Positions 52,932-61,722 of a stretch of DNA of 64,000 nucleotides are shown here, in pieces (position 1 is the stretch's first letter; the number at the start of each line of letters is the position of its first letter). Both the position numbers and the translations under genes were made by a program. Under the pieces are notes generated by a model that was given only the letters and a program-made list of their open reading frames with translations, was not told where the DNA came from and did no database searches. Origin of the DNA: UBA11524 sp045591175 (GTDB lineage: Bacteria > Bacillota > Clostridia > Christensenellales > Aristaeellaceae). The stretch lies in the NCBI GenBank assembly GCA_045591175.1, contig JAZNSI010000006.1, positions 1 to 64,000 of the forward strand. The letters run 5' to 3'.

Positions 52932-53282
52932 TCACTCCGCCGCCATGAAGGCATTGGGAACATGCACGACGCCATCGCGTGTGATCTCAACAACGTCAAA
53001 ACGAACAGGATGCTCCATCCATTCATTCCGGGCGAGGAAAGCCAGCGCCGCATGGGTCATTCTCCGCTGTTTTGCAGGCGTAACAGCCAGGAGGCCCATC
53101 CCTGCCCTTGCGCCCGGACGAGCCTTGACCTCGACAAAAACAACGTATGCCCCATCCTGCATGATCAGGTCGATCTCTCCATCTTCCGCACGAAACCGAC
53201 GGGCGATGGTCGTCATCCCCTGCCTTTGAAGATACGCCTCAGCACATGCTTCGCCATTCAGGCCTGATTCAAACTGTTTCAT
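52932..53282 (-). CDS. YraN-family (UPF0102) nuclease-fold protein
   Basis: A 116-residue protein with an endonuclease-like core: GLNGEACAEAYLQRQG, then FRAEDGEIDLIMQD and VFVEVKARPGARAG containing the Asp and Glu-x-Lys of the PD-(D/E)xK fold. The function is not established. It overlaps rnhB by 14 bases, as in the common rbgA-rnhB-yraN operon. Confidence 0.9.
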   Translation of the reverse strand: MKQFESGLNGEACAEAYLQRQGMTTIARRFRAEDGEIDLIMQDGAYVVFVEVKARPGARAGMGLLAVTPAKQRRMTHAALAFLARNEWMEHPVRFDVVEITRDGVVHVPNAFMAAE

Positions 53283-53889
53283 CGCAGAAATTCCGGATAA
53301 AGCTGCGCCGGTGCGCAGGACAAGGCCCGATAGCCTTCAGGGCTGCGATGTGCTCGGGGGTGCCGTAGCCCTTATTGCGGGCAAAACCGTATTCCGGATA
53401 CTGCTTGTCAAGCTCAATCAGCTGCCTGTCACGGGTGACTTTTGCCACAATGCTGGCCGCTGCGATCGCATAGGAATTCGCGTCGCCCTTGATTATGGCA
53501 ACCTCTTGCCCGTTGAGCCCCAGCCCCGTAACCGCATCAATCAGGAAGACGTCCGCAGGAACCTGTGCCGCTGCTTCGCGCATTGCTTTCTTGGTGGCTT
53601 CCAGGATGTTGATCCGGTCAATCTCCTCAGGGCTTGCCTGACCGATGCCGACATACAGGGCGTTTGCCATAATCTCCTCGTACACCTTTTCACGGCGCAT
53701 CTCGGAGAGCTTCTTGCTGTCATCGATCCATGGCAAGACAGGCTTTTGGGGCATCACAACACAAGCAGTGACCACATTGCCGGCCAGTGGACCGCGGCCG
53801 ACCTCATCAATGCCAGCCACTACACCGATGTACTGTGCATCATTGTCCAGCAGCATCTGCGCATGGGCAAGGCGGTCAATCTTCGCCAT
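53269..53889 (-). CDS. rnhB: Ribonuclease HII
   Basis: A 206-residue enzyme: catalytic GIDEVGRGPLAGNVV (Asp-Glu), IDDSKKLSE, and the last Asp in DAVTG; AAASIVAKVTRD and GYGTPEHIAAL are typical. It removes single ribonucleotides from DNA. Its start overlaps the end of rbgA by 14 bases. Confidence 0.96.
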   Translation of the reverse strand: MAKIDRLAHAQMLLDNDAQYIGVVAGIDEVGRGPLAGNVVTACVVMPQKPVLPWIDDSKKLSEMRREKVYEEIMANALYVGIGQASPEEIDRINILEATKKAMREAAAQVPADVFLIDAVTGLGLNGQEVAIIKGDANSYAIAAASIVAKVTRDRQLIELDKQYPEYGFARNKGYGTPEHIAALKAIGPCPAHRRSFIRNFCDETV

Positions 53890-54793
53890 GTTCTTCCTCC
53901 TTGGTGGCTTCGGCAGGCTTTTCAGCGCCTGGAATCGTCAGGCGCGGACGGGGCTTCTGCGGCGTTTCCAGCGTGATGCGCCCCAGCTTGCCTGCGCGGA
54001 ATTCATCCAGCACCACGTAGCAGCAGCGATCATAGTCGCAGATACCGCCCTTCATCAGGAAACCGCGGCCACGGCAAACCGCCTCCATCAGCTCCTCCCC
54101 ACGGAGAGTGGGATCCTTGATCCGGAAGCGTTCCATCACCTGCTCCGGCTTCACTGCCAGCATATCCTGCAGCAGATGAATAGTCAGCATTGCCAAATCG
54201 ACGACATCGTCCTTCACCGTGCCGATATAGCACAGGCGACGTGCCGCAAGCTGATCATCCAGTCGCGGCCACAGAAGGCCGGGCGTATCCAGAATATCCA
54301 GGTAAGGCGTAATACGCACCCATTGATTGGAGCGCGTCACACCGGGGCGATCACCTGTCTTGGCGACACCGCTGCCATGCAGCTTGTTGGTAAAGGTGCT
54401 CTTGCCCACATTGGGTACGCCAACGACCATGGCCTTCACCGTCTTTCGGACGCCTTTCGCCAGTGCACGCTCCACAGTTTCCTTGGCGGCTCGCTCGATG
54501 ACCGCCAGCGCGTCCTTTGCCTTGCCATTGGCCGCATTATAGGGGGCGCAGTCAATCCCCTGACCGCGGAAATAGTTCAGCCATGCGCTGGTCGCCGCCT
54601 GATCCGCCAGGTCTGCCTTATTCAGCAGCAAAACGCGCTTTTTACCGGCGATTAGCTTATCTAAATCCGGATTACGGGAGGAATAGGGCAAGCGTGCATC
54701 GCACAGCTCTACGACCACATCTACACGGCTCAGCTGCTCCTGCAGCTGCCGCTTGGTTTTCGCCATGTGTCCAGGATACCAGTTAATGTCCAT
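53876..54793 (-). CDS. rbgA: Ribosome biogenesis GTPase RbgA (YlqF)
   Basis: A 305-residue circularly permuted GTPase: G4 LLNKADLAD comes before G1 GVPNVGKS and G3 DTPGLLWP, the hallmark of the YlqF family, with a C-terminal RNA-binding ANTAR-like part. The opening INWYPGHMAKTKRQL is characteristic. It assists late 50S assembly. ATG at 54793 has GAGGTG 6 bases ahead. Confidence 0.96.
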   Translation of the reverse strand: MDINWYPGHMAKTKRQLQEQLSRVDVVVELCDARLPYSSRNPDLDKLIAGKKRVLLLNKADLADQAATSAWLNYFRGQGIDCAPYNAANGKAKDALAVIERAAKETVERALAKGVRKTVKAMVVGVPNVGKSTFTNKLHGSGVAKTGDRPGVTRSNQWVRITPYLDILDTPGLLWPRLDDQLAARRLCYIGTVKDDVVDLAMLTIHLLQDMLAVKPEQVMERFRIKDPTLRGEELMEAVCRGRGFLMKGGICDYDRCCYVVLDEFRAGKLGRITLETPQKPRPRLTIPGAEKPAEATKEEEHGED

Positions 54794-54989
54794 ATCTACA
54801 CCTCGGTGGTTATCTGTCGTTTTCATCGGTGCTGAACATGCAGATGCATACAAAACACCACTATATTATCATACCACGAATCGCCAAAAAATAAAAGTCG
54901 TTTTCAAGAATTCACGACTTCTTTACAATCGCATTGTACTGCTTTTGACTTCGTTACAAATAGGGGTAGAAAAAAGGCGCTGAATGTCG

Positions 54990-54995
54990 TATAAT
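54990..54995 (+). promoter_or_regulatory. Possible -10 of the following membrane-protein pair
   Basis: TATAAT, 46 bases before the start; the -35 is weak. The 247-base gap after rbgA otherwise shows a 7-bp inverted repeat (AAGTCGT / ACGACTT, about 54896-54922) and no other clear site. Confidence 0.4.
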
Positions 54996-55040
54996 GTAAA
55001 AGGCAGAATGCTTGATTCTTGAAGCAAAGGAGGCATACGC

Positions 55041-55340
55041 ATGCAGCAAAAGCAACCCGAACGGTACTATCCTGAGTACCAGCAGCCCACCAGCTATCGC
55101 TTTGCGAGCAATCGTCCTGCCTCACAGCAGCCGATGCCATCGGACGTTCCGCACGCACAGGCCAAGCACCGCCAGAAGGATGGAAAACCCCGCCGTCGCC
55201 GCCGCATTTTCACGCTGTGGAATCTGTTTGCTGTTATCGGCATCATCACGGTCATTATCGAAGCAATCCGCTATGTAATCATTCCGCTGCTGGTGATGCT
55301 TGAACCCTGGCTTGAAAAGCTGATGGGAGGCGTGTTATGA
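55041..55340 (+). CDS. Small membrane protein of unknown function
   Basis: 99 residues: a Q/P-rich soluble N-terminus, a basic run (KDGKPRRRRRIF), one or two hydrophobic helices (about 58-88). AAAGGAGG is present 7 bases before the ATG. Its end overlaps the next gene by 4 bases, so the two are coupled. I do not recognise it. Confidence 0.7.
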   Translation: MQQKQPERYYPEYQQPTSYRFASNRPASQQPMPSDVPHAQAKHRQKDGKPRRRRRIFTLWNLFAVIGIITVIIEAIRYVIIPLLVMLEPWLEKLMGGVL

Positions 55341-55960
55341 AGCACCTTCTCAAATGGCTGGCAAAAATCGCCGCAACGGTGATCACCATTGCTTTGCTGA
55401 TCATCTTTTTCCCCCATATTTCCCGCTTCGCCAGGGAATTGATGCCGGATGAAGCCGGCAGTGCAATTCGCGCCCGGGCTGTGCTGGAAACCCGCCTGAG
55501 CGATTCTGCGCGTCTTGAAACGATGCTGGCAGAAGAAGACGGCCTGCTGGAGTACGACATTAAAGCCGCTTTCATCGGTTCAGTGGCAAAAATCACCGTC
55601 AGCTATACCTACAAGGGCTCCTTTGGCATCGACTTGCAGAAAGTCACTGTGCAGATGACGGATGACCACACCCTGCTCTGCACGCTTCCCCTGCCAGAAC
55701 TGCTTCAGGATGATTTGGTGACCAAGGAAATGTTCGCCGATGATTTCTGGTATCCCGGTTTCACAAAGGATGATTACAACCGGCTATTGACAGAGGAACA
55801 GGCGCATTGCCGGGAGAAATTCCTCAGCGGCAGTCAGTATGATGACTTGCTCAGGCGCAGCCAGGCTGCTTTTGAGAAGACGGTGTCATCCTGGCTTGCC
55901 GAGACCGGAACAGCGCCGCAAATTCTCTGCCAGTGGGCAACTTACCCACCTGATAATTGA
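55337..55960 (+). CDS. DUF4230-like membrane-anchored protein
   Basis: 207 residues with an N-terminal helix (about 5-27) and a beta-rich extracytoplasmic domain (KITVSYTYKGSFGIDLQKVTVQMTDD.. CTLPLPELL) that resembles DUF4230 proteins. A helical C-terminus follows. Function unknown. ATG overlaps the upstream stop. Confidence 0.7.
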   Translation: MKHLLKWLAKIAATVITIALLIIFFPHISRFARELMPDEAGSAIRARAVLETRLSDSARLETMLAEEDGLLEYDIKAAFIGSVAKITVSYTYKGSFGIDLQKVTVQMTDDHTLLCTLPLPELLQDDLVTKEMFADDFWYPGFTKDDYNRLLTEEQAHCREKFLSGSQYDDLLRRSQAAFEKTVSSWLAETGTAPQILCQWATYPPDN

Positions 55961-56021
55961 CTGCTCAATAAGGAATCATCCTGCTTTGCTACGGGTGATT
56001 CCTTCGATTTTACATAAATAC

Positions 56022-56085
56022 TTGACAAAAACATCAACGAGAGTATAATATATGCATATTTATACGTTTCTTGCGTATAAATCAA
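56022..56085 (+). promoter_or_regulatory. arg operon promoter with probable ArgR boxes
   Basis: TTGACA (56022-56027), 16-base spacer, TATAAT (56044-56049). Downstream, TGCATATTTATACG (56053-56066) fits the ARG box pattern TGNATAWWWATNCA with one change, and a second imperfect copy covers 56072-56085; together they form the inverted repeat ATTTATACG-7-CGTATAAAT. ArgR/AhrC repression by arginine is the likely meaning. Confidence 0.75.
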
Positions 56086-56103
56086 ACATTTGGAGGAAAA
56101 ACA

Positions 56104-57051
56104 ATGTCGCTGAAAGTATTTATTGACGGCAAGGAAGGCACCACGGGCTTGCGGATCTTTGAGCGCATCGCTACCCGACCTGATATCGAGGTGCTGACGC
56201 TCCCGGAGGAAAAGCGCAAGGACCCCACAGCCCGTAAGGAAGCCATCCACGCTGCAGATATCGCTGTTCTGTGCCTGCCGGACGCTGCGGCAAAGGAATC
56301 CGTGGCTCTGGCAGAAGGCAGCAAAGCCCGCATTCTTGACACCTCAACGGCACACCGTGTGCAGCCTGGCTGGGCTTATGGTTTTGCTGAGCTGTCAGCC
56401 GCACATCGGAATGCGATCATCAACGGCAGCCGCGTCTCCGTTCCCGGATGCCATGCCAGCGGCTTTGTCAGCCTGGTCACTCCGCTGACGATGGCTGGTT
56501 TGCTCCCGAAGGACGCAGCGCTGTCCTGCTTCTCCCTGACCGGCTACTCCGGCGGCGGCAAGAAGATGATCGCTCAATATGAGGCTGCTGACCGTACCGC
56601 TGACCTGAACAGCCCTCGCCAGTACGGTCTGACCCAAGTGCACAAGCACATCCCGGAGATGACCGTCATTCCCGGCCTGAGCGTGCAGCCGATTTTCGCC
56701 CCGATTGTCGCTGACTCTTACAGCGGCATGGAGGTCAGCATTCCCCTGCATGCCTCACAGCTGAATTGCAAACACCCCATGGATGAAGTCCTCGCCTGCC
56801 TGAAGGCGCATTATGAAGGCTCCCCCATCGTGAATGTTCTTGGCCAGGCTGAAGTCGATGCAATGGGCGGATTCATCCCCTCGAACGCGCTGTCCGGCAA
56901 GGATGGCATGCAGCTGATGGTGCTTGGTAACGACGAGCGGATCCAGCTGGTTTCCCTCTTTGACAACCTGGGCAAGGGTTCGTCCGGCGCGGCGCTGCAA
57001 TGTCTGAACCTGATGACCGGCGTTGAAGAGACCATGGGCCTTAACCTGTAA
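56104..57051 (+). CDS. argC: N-acetyl-gamma-glutamyl-phosphate reductase (short type)
   Basis: A 315-residue enzyme reducing N-acetylglutamyl phosphate to the semialdehyde. FIDGKEGTTGLRIFERI is the NADP-binding start; active-site Cys in VPGCHASGF; HKHIPEM contains the His. This is the shorter ArgC type 2. First gene of argCJBD. ATG at 56104 follows GGAGG by 6 bases; the longer frame begins inside the operator. Confidence 0.95.
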   Translation: MSLKVFIDGKEGTTGLRIFERIATRPDIEVLTLPEEKRKDPTARKEAIHAADIAVLCLPDAAAKESVALAEGSKARILDTSTAHRVQPGWAYGFAELSAAHRNAIINGSRVSVPGCHASGFVSLVTPLTMAGLLPKDAALSCFSLTGYSGGGKKMIAQYEAADRTADLNSPRQYGLTQVHKHIPEMTVIPGLSVQPIFAPIVADSYSGMEVSIPLHASQLNCKHPMDEVLACLKAHYEGSPIVNVLGQAEVDAMGGFIPSNALSGKDGMQLMVLGNDERIQLVSLFDNLGKGSSGAALQCLNLMTGVEETMGLNL

Positions 57052-57072
57052 TGTAATTTCGGAGGTATAGTT

Positions 57073-58287
57073 ATGCAGCATATCAATGGCGGCGTTTGCG
57101 CGCCCAAGGGCTTCAAGGCAGGCGGTGTACACTGTGGTATCCGCAAGAGCCGCGTCAAGCGCGATCTGGCGCTGATCCTCAGCGAAGTCCCCGCCTCTGC
57201 CAGTGCGGTATATACCCAGAACCTGGTCAAGGGCGCCCCTATCTATGTCACCCAGCGCAATTTGATGAATGGCATCGCTCAGGCTGCCATCTGCAACAGC
57301 GGCAACGCCAACACCTGCAACGCAGACGGCGAAGACGTTGCCTGGCAGATGTGTCAGCTGGCCGCCAACGCTGCAGGTCTAAAGCCTGAGGATGTGATCG
57401 TGGCTTCCACCGGCGTGATCGGCCAGCCCTTGCCCATCCAGCCTATTATTGAGGGCATGCCTGCCCTGTACGCTGCCGTCCATGAAAACGGCAGCCAGGA
57501 AGCCGCAGAGGCCATCATGACCACCGATACCCGCCTGAAAGAGGTTGCAGTATCCTTCACGATTGACGGTAGGGAATGCAAGCTGGGCGGCATCGCCAAG
57601 GGCAGCGGTATGATCCACCCCAACCTGGCGACCATGTTGGTGTTCCTCACCTGCGATGCCGCCATCGCTCCCCATATGCTCAAAAAGGCGCTGGCGGACA
57701 ATGTACAGGACACCTTCAACATGACCAGCGTGGACGGCGATACCTCCACCAATGACATGGTATGTATCATGGCCAACGGCATGGCTGGCAATGCCATGAT
57801 CGCTGCGGAAGGCCCCGCCTATGATGCATTCTGTGAGGCCCTGAATGAAGTGACCACCACCCTTTGCCGCATGATCGCCAAGGACGGCGAAGGCGCCACC
57901 CGCCTGCTGACCTGCTGCGTCACCGGTGGTAAGACGCCGAAGGATGCCAAGCTTGCAGCAAAGGCCGTGGTGTGCTCCAGCCTGTTCAAGGCAGCCATCT
58001 TCGGTGCGGACGCCAACTGGGGGCGCGTCCTTTGCGCGCTGGGCTACTCCGGCGCGGATATTGACGTCAAGGCCGTTGATGTGACCTTCCGCAGCTTGAA
58101 GGGCGAGATCACGGTCTGCAAGAACGGCACTTCCCTGCCCTTCTCCGAGGAAATCGCCAAGGAGATCCTGCTGGAAGACGAAATCGACGTGCTGATCACG
58201 CTGCACGACGGCGACGCCAAAGCGACCGCCTGGGGCTGCGACCTGACCTATGATTACGTCAAGATCAACGGCGACTACCGCACTTGA
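57073..58287 (+). CDS. argJ: Glutamate N-acetyltransferase/ornithine acetyltransferase ArgJ
   Basis: A 404-residue Ntn-type enzyme that processes itself before Thr in HPNLA|TMLVFLTCDAAI. GFKAGGVHCGIRKSRVKRDLALI at the start and NSGNANTCNADG in the alpha chain are typical. It recycles the acetyl group from N-acetylornithine to glutamate. Whether it also uses acetyl-CoA cannot be told; no argA is present here. Confidence 0.96.
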   Translation: MQHINGGVCAPKGFKAGGVHCGIRKSRVKRDLALILSEVPASASAVYTQNLVKGAPIYVTQRNLMNGIAQAAICNSGNANTCNADGEDVAWQMCQLAANAAGLKPEDVIVASTGVIGQPLPIQPIIEGMPALYAAVHENGSQEAAEAIMTTDTRLKEVAVSFTIDGRECKLGGIAKGSGMIHPNLATMLVFLTCDAAIAPHMLKKALADNVQDTFNMTSVDGDTSTNDMVCIMANGMAGNAMIAAEGPAYDAFCEALNEVTTTLCRMIAKDGEGATRLLTCCVTGGKTPKDAKLAAKAVVCSSLFKAAIFGADANWGRVLCALGYSGADIDVKAVDVTFRSLKGEITVCKNGTSLPFSEEIAKEILLEDEIDVLITLHDGDAKATAWGCDLTYDYVKINGDYRT

Positions 58288-58302
58288 TGAAGGAGAATTG
58301 TG

Positions 58303-59199
58303 ATGAGTGAGACAATTTCGGCAATGAACAATGCCTCCCGCGCTCAGGTGCTGGTGGAGGCGCTGCCCTATATCCAGAAGTACTACGGCAAGGTCATCGT
58401 GGTCAAGTACGGCGGAAATGCCATGATCAACGAGGAGCTGAAGCATGACGTGATGCGCGACATGGTGCTGATGAGCCTCATCGGCGTCAAGGTCGTGCTG
58501 GTGCATGGCGGTGGTCCGGAGATCTCCAGCATGCTCAAGCGCGTGGGCAAGGTTTCCGAATTTGTGGACGGCCTGCGCGTGACAGACGAAGAAACCAGCG
58601 AGATCGTCCAGATGGTGCTTGCCGGTAAGATCAACAAGTCGCTGGTGGCCAAGCTGGAGCTGCTGGGTGGCCGTGCAATGGGAGTTTGCGGCATGGACGG
58701 CAATCTGCTCAAAGCCAAGCAGGTGGATCCCCGCCTGGGCTATGTAGGCGAGATTGAGAAGGTGAATCCCACCCTCATCAACGACCTTCTGGAGAAGGGT
58801 TACATCCCCGTTGTGTCCACCATTGGCACCGACGCCAGCGGTCATGTTTACAACATCAACGCTGATACGGCGGCATCTGCCATTGCCGGCGCGCTCAAAG
58901 CGGAAGCGCTTATCTCCATGACCGATACCGTCGGCTTGCTGATGGATCCCAAGGATCCGGAAACGCTCATCCGCCGCATTGACCTGGCCGGATGCGATGA
59001 GCTGATGGAAAAGGGCGTTATCTCCGGCGGCATGATCCCCAAGGTGGAGTGCTGCACCAACGCCATACTGGATGGCGTGCGCAAGGTGTTCATCATCGAT
59101 GGCCGCGTCCCCCACGCCCTGCTGATCGAGTGCCTGACCGATGAAGGCGCGGGCACCATGTTCAAGCGGGAGCTGGATCCGCATTATCTGGTAAAGTAA
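58303..59199 (+). CDS. argB: Acetylglutamate kinase
   Basis: A 298-residue amino-acid kinase: VVKYGGNAM, VLVHGGGPEIS, and TVGLLMDPKDPETLIRRI plus the GGMIPKVECC loop. The extended N-terminal helix suggests the arginine-sensitive hexameric form. ATG at 58303 has AGGAG 7 bases ahead. Confidence 0.96.
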   Translation: MSETISAMNNASRAQVLVEALPYIQKYYGKVIVVKYGGNAMINEELKHDVMRDMVLMSLIGVKVVLVHGGGPEISSMLKRVGKVSEFVDGLRVTDEETSEIVQMVLAGKINKSLVAKLELLGGRAMGVCGMDGNLLKAKQVDPRLGYVGEIEKVNPTLINDLLEKGYIPVVSTIGTDASGHVYNINADTAASAIAGALKAEALISMTDTVGLLMDPKDPETLIRRIDLAGCDELMEKGVISGGMIPKVECCTNAILDGVRKVFIIDGRVPHALLIECLTDEGAGTMFKRELDPHYLVK

Positions 59200-59209
59200 G
59201 GTGATTGAA

Positions 59210-60367
59210 ATGCAGACAACCAAGCACAATGACCTGACCTATGTTGCCAACACCTATGGCCGCTTCGACGTGGCGCTGGAGCACGCTTCCGGAGCTGAAT
59301 ATACCGATGAAGCGGGCAAAAAGTACATTGATTTTGGCACCGGTATTGGAGTAACGCTCTTCGGCGCACAGGATCCTGCGTGGACCAGCGCCGTGATCGA
59401 GCAGCTGAACACACTGGGACACACCTCCAACCTGTACTACACCGCGCCTCAAACCAAGCTGGCCAAGATCTTGTGTGAACGCACAGGCATGAAGAAGGTG
59501 TTCTTCGGCAATTCCGGCGCGGAGGCCAATGAATGTGCCCTGAAGATCGCCCGCAAATACGGCGAAGCCACAGGCCGCAGCACCATTGTCACGCTTTGGA
59601 ATTCCTTCCACGGCCGCACGATTGCTACGCTGGCTGCCACGGGCCAGGACAAATTCCATGCCCATTTCGGGCCTTTCCCTGAGGGTTTCCGTCACGTTCA
59701 TGCCAATGATGAAGCGGAGCTGATCGAAGTATTGCGGTCCGGCGAGGTCTGCGGCATTCTGCTGGAAATGGTGCAGGGCGAAGGCGGCGTCATTCCGCTC
59801 GACAAGAGCTATGTGCAGCTGGCTGAAAAGCTCTGCCGTGAGAATGACGTCCTCTTCATGGTGGATGAAGTCCAGACCGGCAACGGGCGCACCGGCAGCC
59901 TTTATGCCTATCAGCAGTTTGATGTGACGCCGGATGTTGTGACCACCGCAAAGGGCCTTGGCGGCGGATTGCCCATTGGTGCTTGTATGATGGGCGAAAA
60001 GTGCGAATATGTCCTGGGAAAGGGCGACCACGGTTCCACCTATGGCGGCAACCCGATATGCGCTGCCGCCGCACTGAACGTGATCAGCCGTTTGGATGAC
60101 GCGCTATTCTCCGGCGTGAAGACACGTGAAGACGTGATCCGCACGGAGCTGAGTTCCCTTGAAGGTGTGGAAACCATTACCGGCATGGGCCTGATGATCG
60201 GTATTCTGCCGAAAAAGAAGACTGCCGCTGAGATCGCTGCGGCTTGCATGGCAGATGGACTGCTTGTCCTGACAGCCCATGAGAAGGTACGCTTGCTTCC
60301 TCCGCTGAATATCAGCATGGATGATCTGCACACGGGCCTGGAAATCCTCAAAAAGCATCTCGCATGA
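59210..60367 (+). CDS. argD: Acetylornithine aminotransferase
   Basis: A 385-residue PLP aminotransferase class III: FGNSGAEANECALKIARKYG, VDEVQTGNGRTG, and the PLP lysine in VTTAKGLGGGLPIGA. It completes the acetylated ornithine pathway. ATG at 59210 with AGGTGA 6 bases ahead. argF/G/H are not here. Confidence 0.95.
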   Translation: MQTTKHNDLTYVANTYGRFDVALEHASGAEYTDEAGKKYIDFGTGIGVTLFGAQDPAWTSAVIEQLNTLGHTSNLYYTAPQTKLAKILCERTGMKKVFFGNSGAEANECALKIARKYGEATGRSTIVTLWNSFHGRTIATLAATGQDKFHAHFGPFPEGFRHVHANDEAELIEVLRSGEVCGILLEMVQGEGGVIPLDKSYVQLAEKLCRENDVLFMVDEVQTGNGRTGSLYAYQQFDVTPDVVTTAKGLGGGLPIGACMMGEKCEYVLGKGDHGSTYGGNPICAAAALNVISRLDDALFSGVKTREDVIRTELSSLEGVETITGMGLMIGILPKKKTAAEIAAACMADGLLVLTAHEKVRLLPPLNISMDDLHTGLEILKKHLA

Positions 60368-60373
60368 TTGAAA

Positions 60374-60408
60374 ACCCCCGCAGGCTTGATTTGGCCTGCG
60401 GGGGTCTT
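60374..60408. terminator. Bidirectional terminator after argD
   Basis: ACCCCCGCAGGC / GCCTGCGGGGGT 12-bp stem; plus tail CTTTC, minus tail TTTTCAATC. Confidence 0.9.
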
Positions 60409-60693
60409 TCATGCATTCCAACTGGAAAAGGCGCTCGCTCGCTTACTGGCTTGGGCAAAGCGGCTCAAAACCGAATTATACTGATGACGCTGTATATTCG
60501 CAGGTGTGATGTAAGATGGAGCCGTATTTGGCTGGATGCAGCAGTGAGCACTTTCATCAGGCGGGACAACATACCGACCGTCGGTTTGTTCAGCTTCCTC
60601 CAGCGTCAAAACTGGTGATTGCTTCTGCCACAAAGACCAGTATTCCTCCTCAGTCAACACTCCGAAAGGCGATAATGCAGCAGCATAGTTCAT
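60409..60693 (-). CDS. Small hypothetical protein
   Basis: 94 residues starting MNYAAALSPFGVLTEEEYWSLWQKQ, with a polar C-terminal part, no helix or motif recognised. ATG at 60693 is preceded by GGGGTGA at a good distance; the frame ends in front of the shared terminator. It lies alone in a 418-base gap. Codon use looks like the neighbours. Real gene likely but unproven. Confidence 0.5.
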   Translation of the reverse strand: MNYAAALSPFGVLTEEEYWSLWQKQSPVLTLEEAEQTDGRYVVPPDESAHCCIQPNTAPSYITPANIQRHQYNSVLSRFAQASKRASAFSSWNA

Positions 60694-60786
60694 GCGGTCA
60701 CCCCTTTCTCTATCTGTCAACAGAATATGCAGGAGTTTCCCCACTGTGCGGCGAATAATACAGCATAATGCTTTGGAGGCGATAAT

Positions 60787-61665
60787 ATGTCTGATATCAA
60801 GCTCGTTTGCGGTAAATCCACCGCAACCATCTGTAGCAAGGGTGCTCAAATGACCTCCTTCAAGGGCAACGATGGACGCGAAGTCATCTGGCAGGCTGAT
60901 CCTAAAGTATGGGCCAGTCACGCGCCGGTGCTCTTCCCCATCTGCGGCATCCCGAAGGATAGCAAGGTGATCATTGACGGCGTGACCTATCCCATGACCA
61001 AGCACGGTTTTGCCCGTGAAGCGGAATTTGAAATCGCAAAGATCGGCGACGATTTCGTGGATCTGGTCCTTACCCCGAATGAGACCAACCGCCCCATGTA
61101 TCCCTTCGACTTCGTTTTCCATGTGGTATACACGCTGCGGGAGAACGGCTTCCGCACCGATTTCGTAGTTGAAAACAATTCGAACCGCGTCATGCCCTTT
61201 ACTGTCGGCGGTCATCCGGCGTTCATTGTGCCCATGGAGGAGGGCTCCGCCTTCACCGATTACCAACTCGTATTCCCCTGCAAGGAAAAAGGCCGCAGTC
61301 TGCTTGTCGCCACAGGTCTTGTAGATGGCGAGGAGATCATCCCCCTGGAGAATGGCTCTGTTCTGCCGCTCAGCCATGCTTGGTTTGACGATCGCGATAC
61401 GCTGGTGTTCCCCGAGATGAACAGCCGCAGCGTCGATCTGGTACACAAAAACAGCGGCAAGGGCCTGCGTATCCACTATCCCAAGATGGAAGTGCTGGCG
61501 GTGTGGTCCAAGCCACACGCAAACGCGGATTATGTCTGCCTTGAACCCTGGCATGGTTTGCCCAGCCTTGCCAATGAGAGCGGAAACTTTGAGGAACGCC
61601 CCTACGTGACATTGCTGCAGCCTGGCATGAGCCATCAGTGCGGCTACGATGTGCAGCTGATTTGA
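60787..61665 (+). CDS. Aldose 1-epimerase-family protein
   Basis: A 292-residue beta-sandwich protein of the galactose mutarotase superfamily (LacX/YeaD-like branch): VLFPICG, KHGFAREAEF, VGGHPAF (His) and CLEPWHGLPS (Glu). It probably interconverts alpha and beta anomers of a hexose or hexose phosphate. No sugar operon is near it. Confidence 0.9.
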   Translation: MSDIKLVCGKSTATICSKGAQMTSFKGNDGREVIWQADPKVWASHAPVLFPICGIPKDSKVIIDGVTYPMTKHGFAREAEFEIAKIGDDFVDLVLTPNETNRPMYPFDFVFHVVYTLRENGFRTDFVVENNSNRVMPFTVGGHPAFIVPMEEGSAFTDYQLVFPCKEKGRSLLVATGLVDGEEIIPLENGSVLPLSHAWFDDRDTLVFPEMNSRSVDLVHKNSGKGLRIHYPKMEVLAVWSKPHANADYVCLEPWHGLPSLANESGNFEERPYVTLLQPGMSHQCGYDVQLI

Positions 61666-61681
61666 TCACATTACACAAAAC

Positions 61682-61710
61682 ATCCCGGGAATCTGCATCT
61701 GGCAGACTCC
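61682..61710. terminator. Bidirectional terminator
   Basis: ATCCCGGGA..CTGC / GCAG..TCCCGGGAT stem between convergent genes; plus tail TCTTTATT. Confidence 0.85.
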
Positions 61711-61722
61711 CGGGATTCTTTA

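Noticed and set aside
57379..59229. 616-codon open frame opposite argJ and argB
   Set aside because: Shadow of two well-defined genes; no RBS, no known domain.
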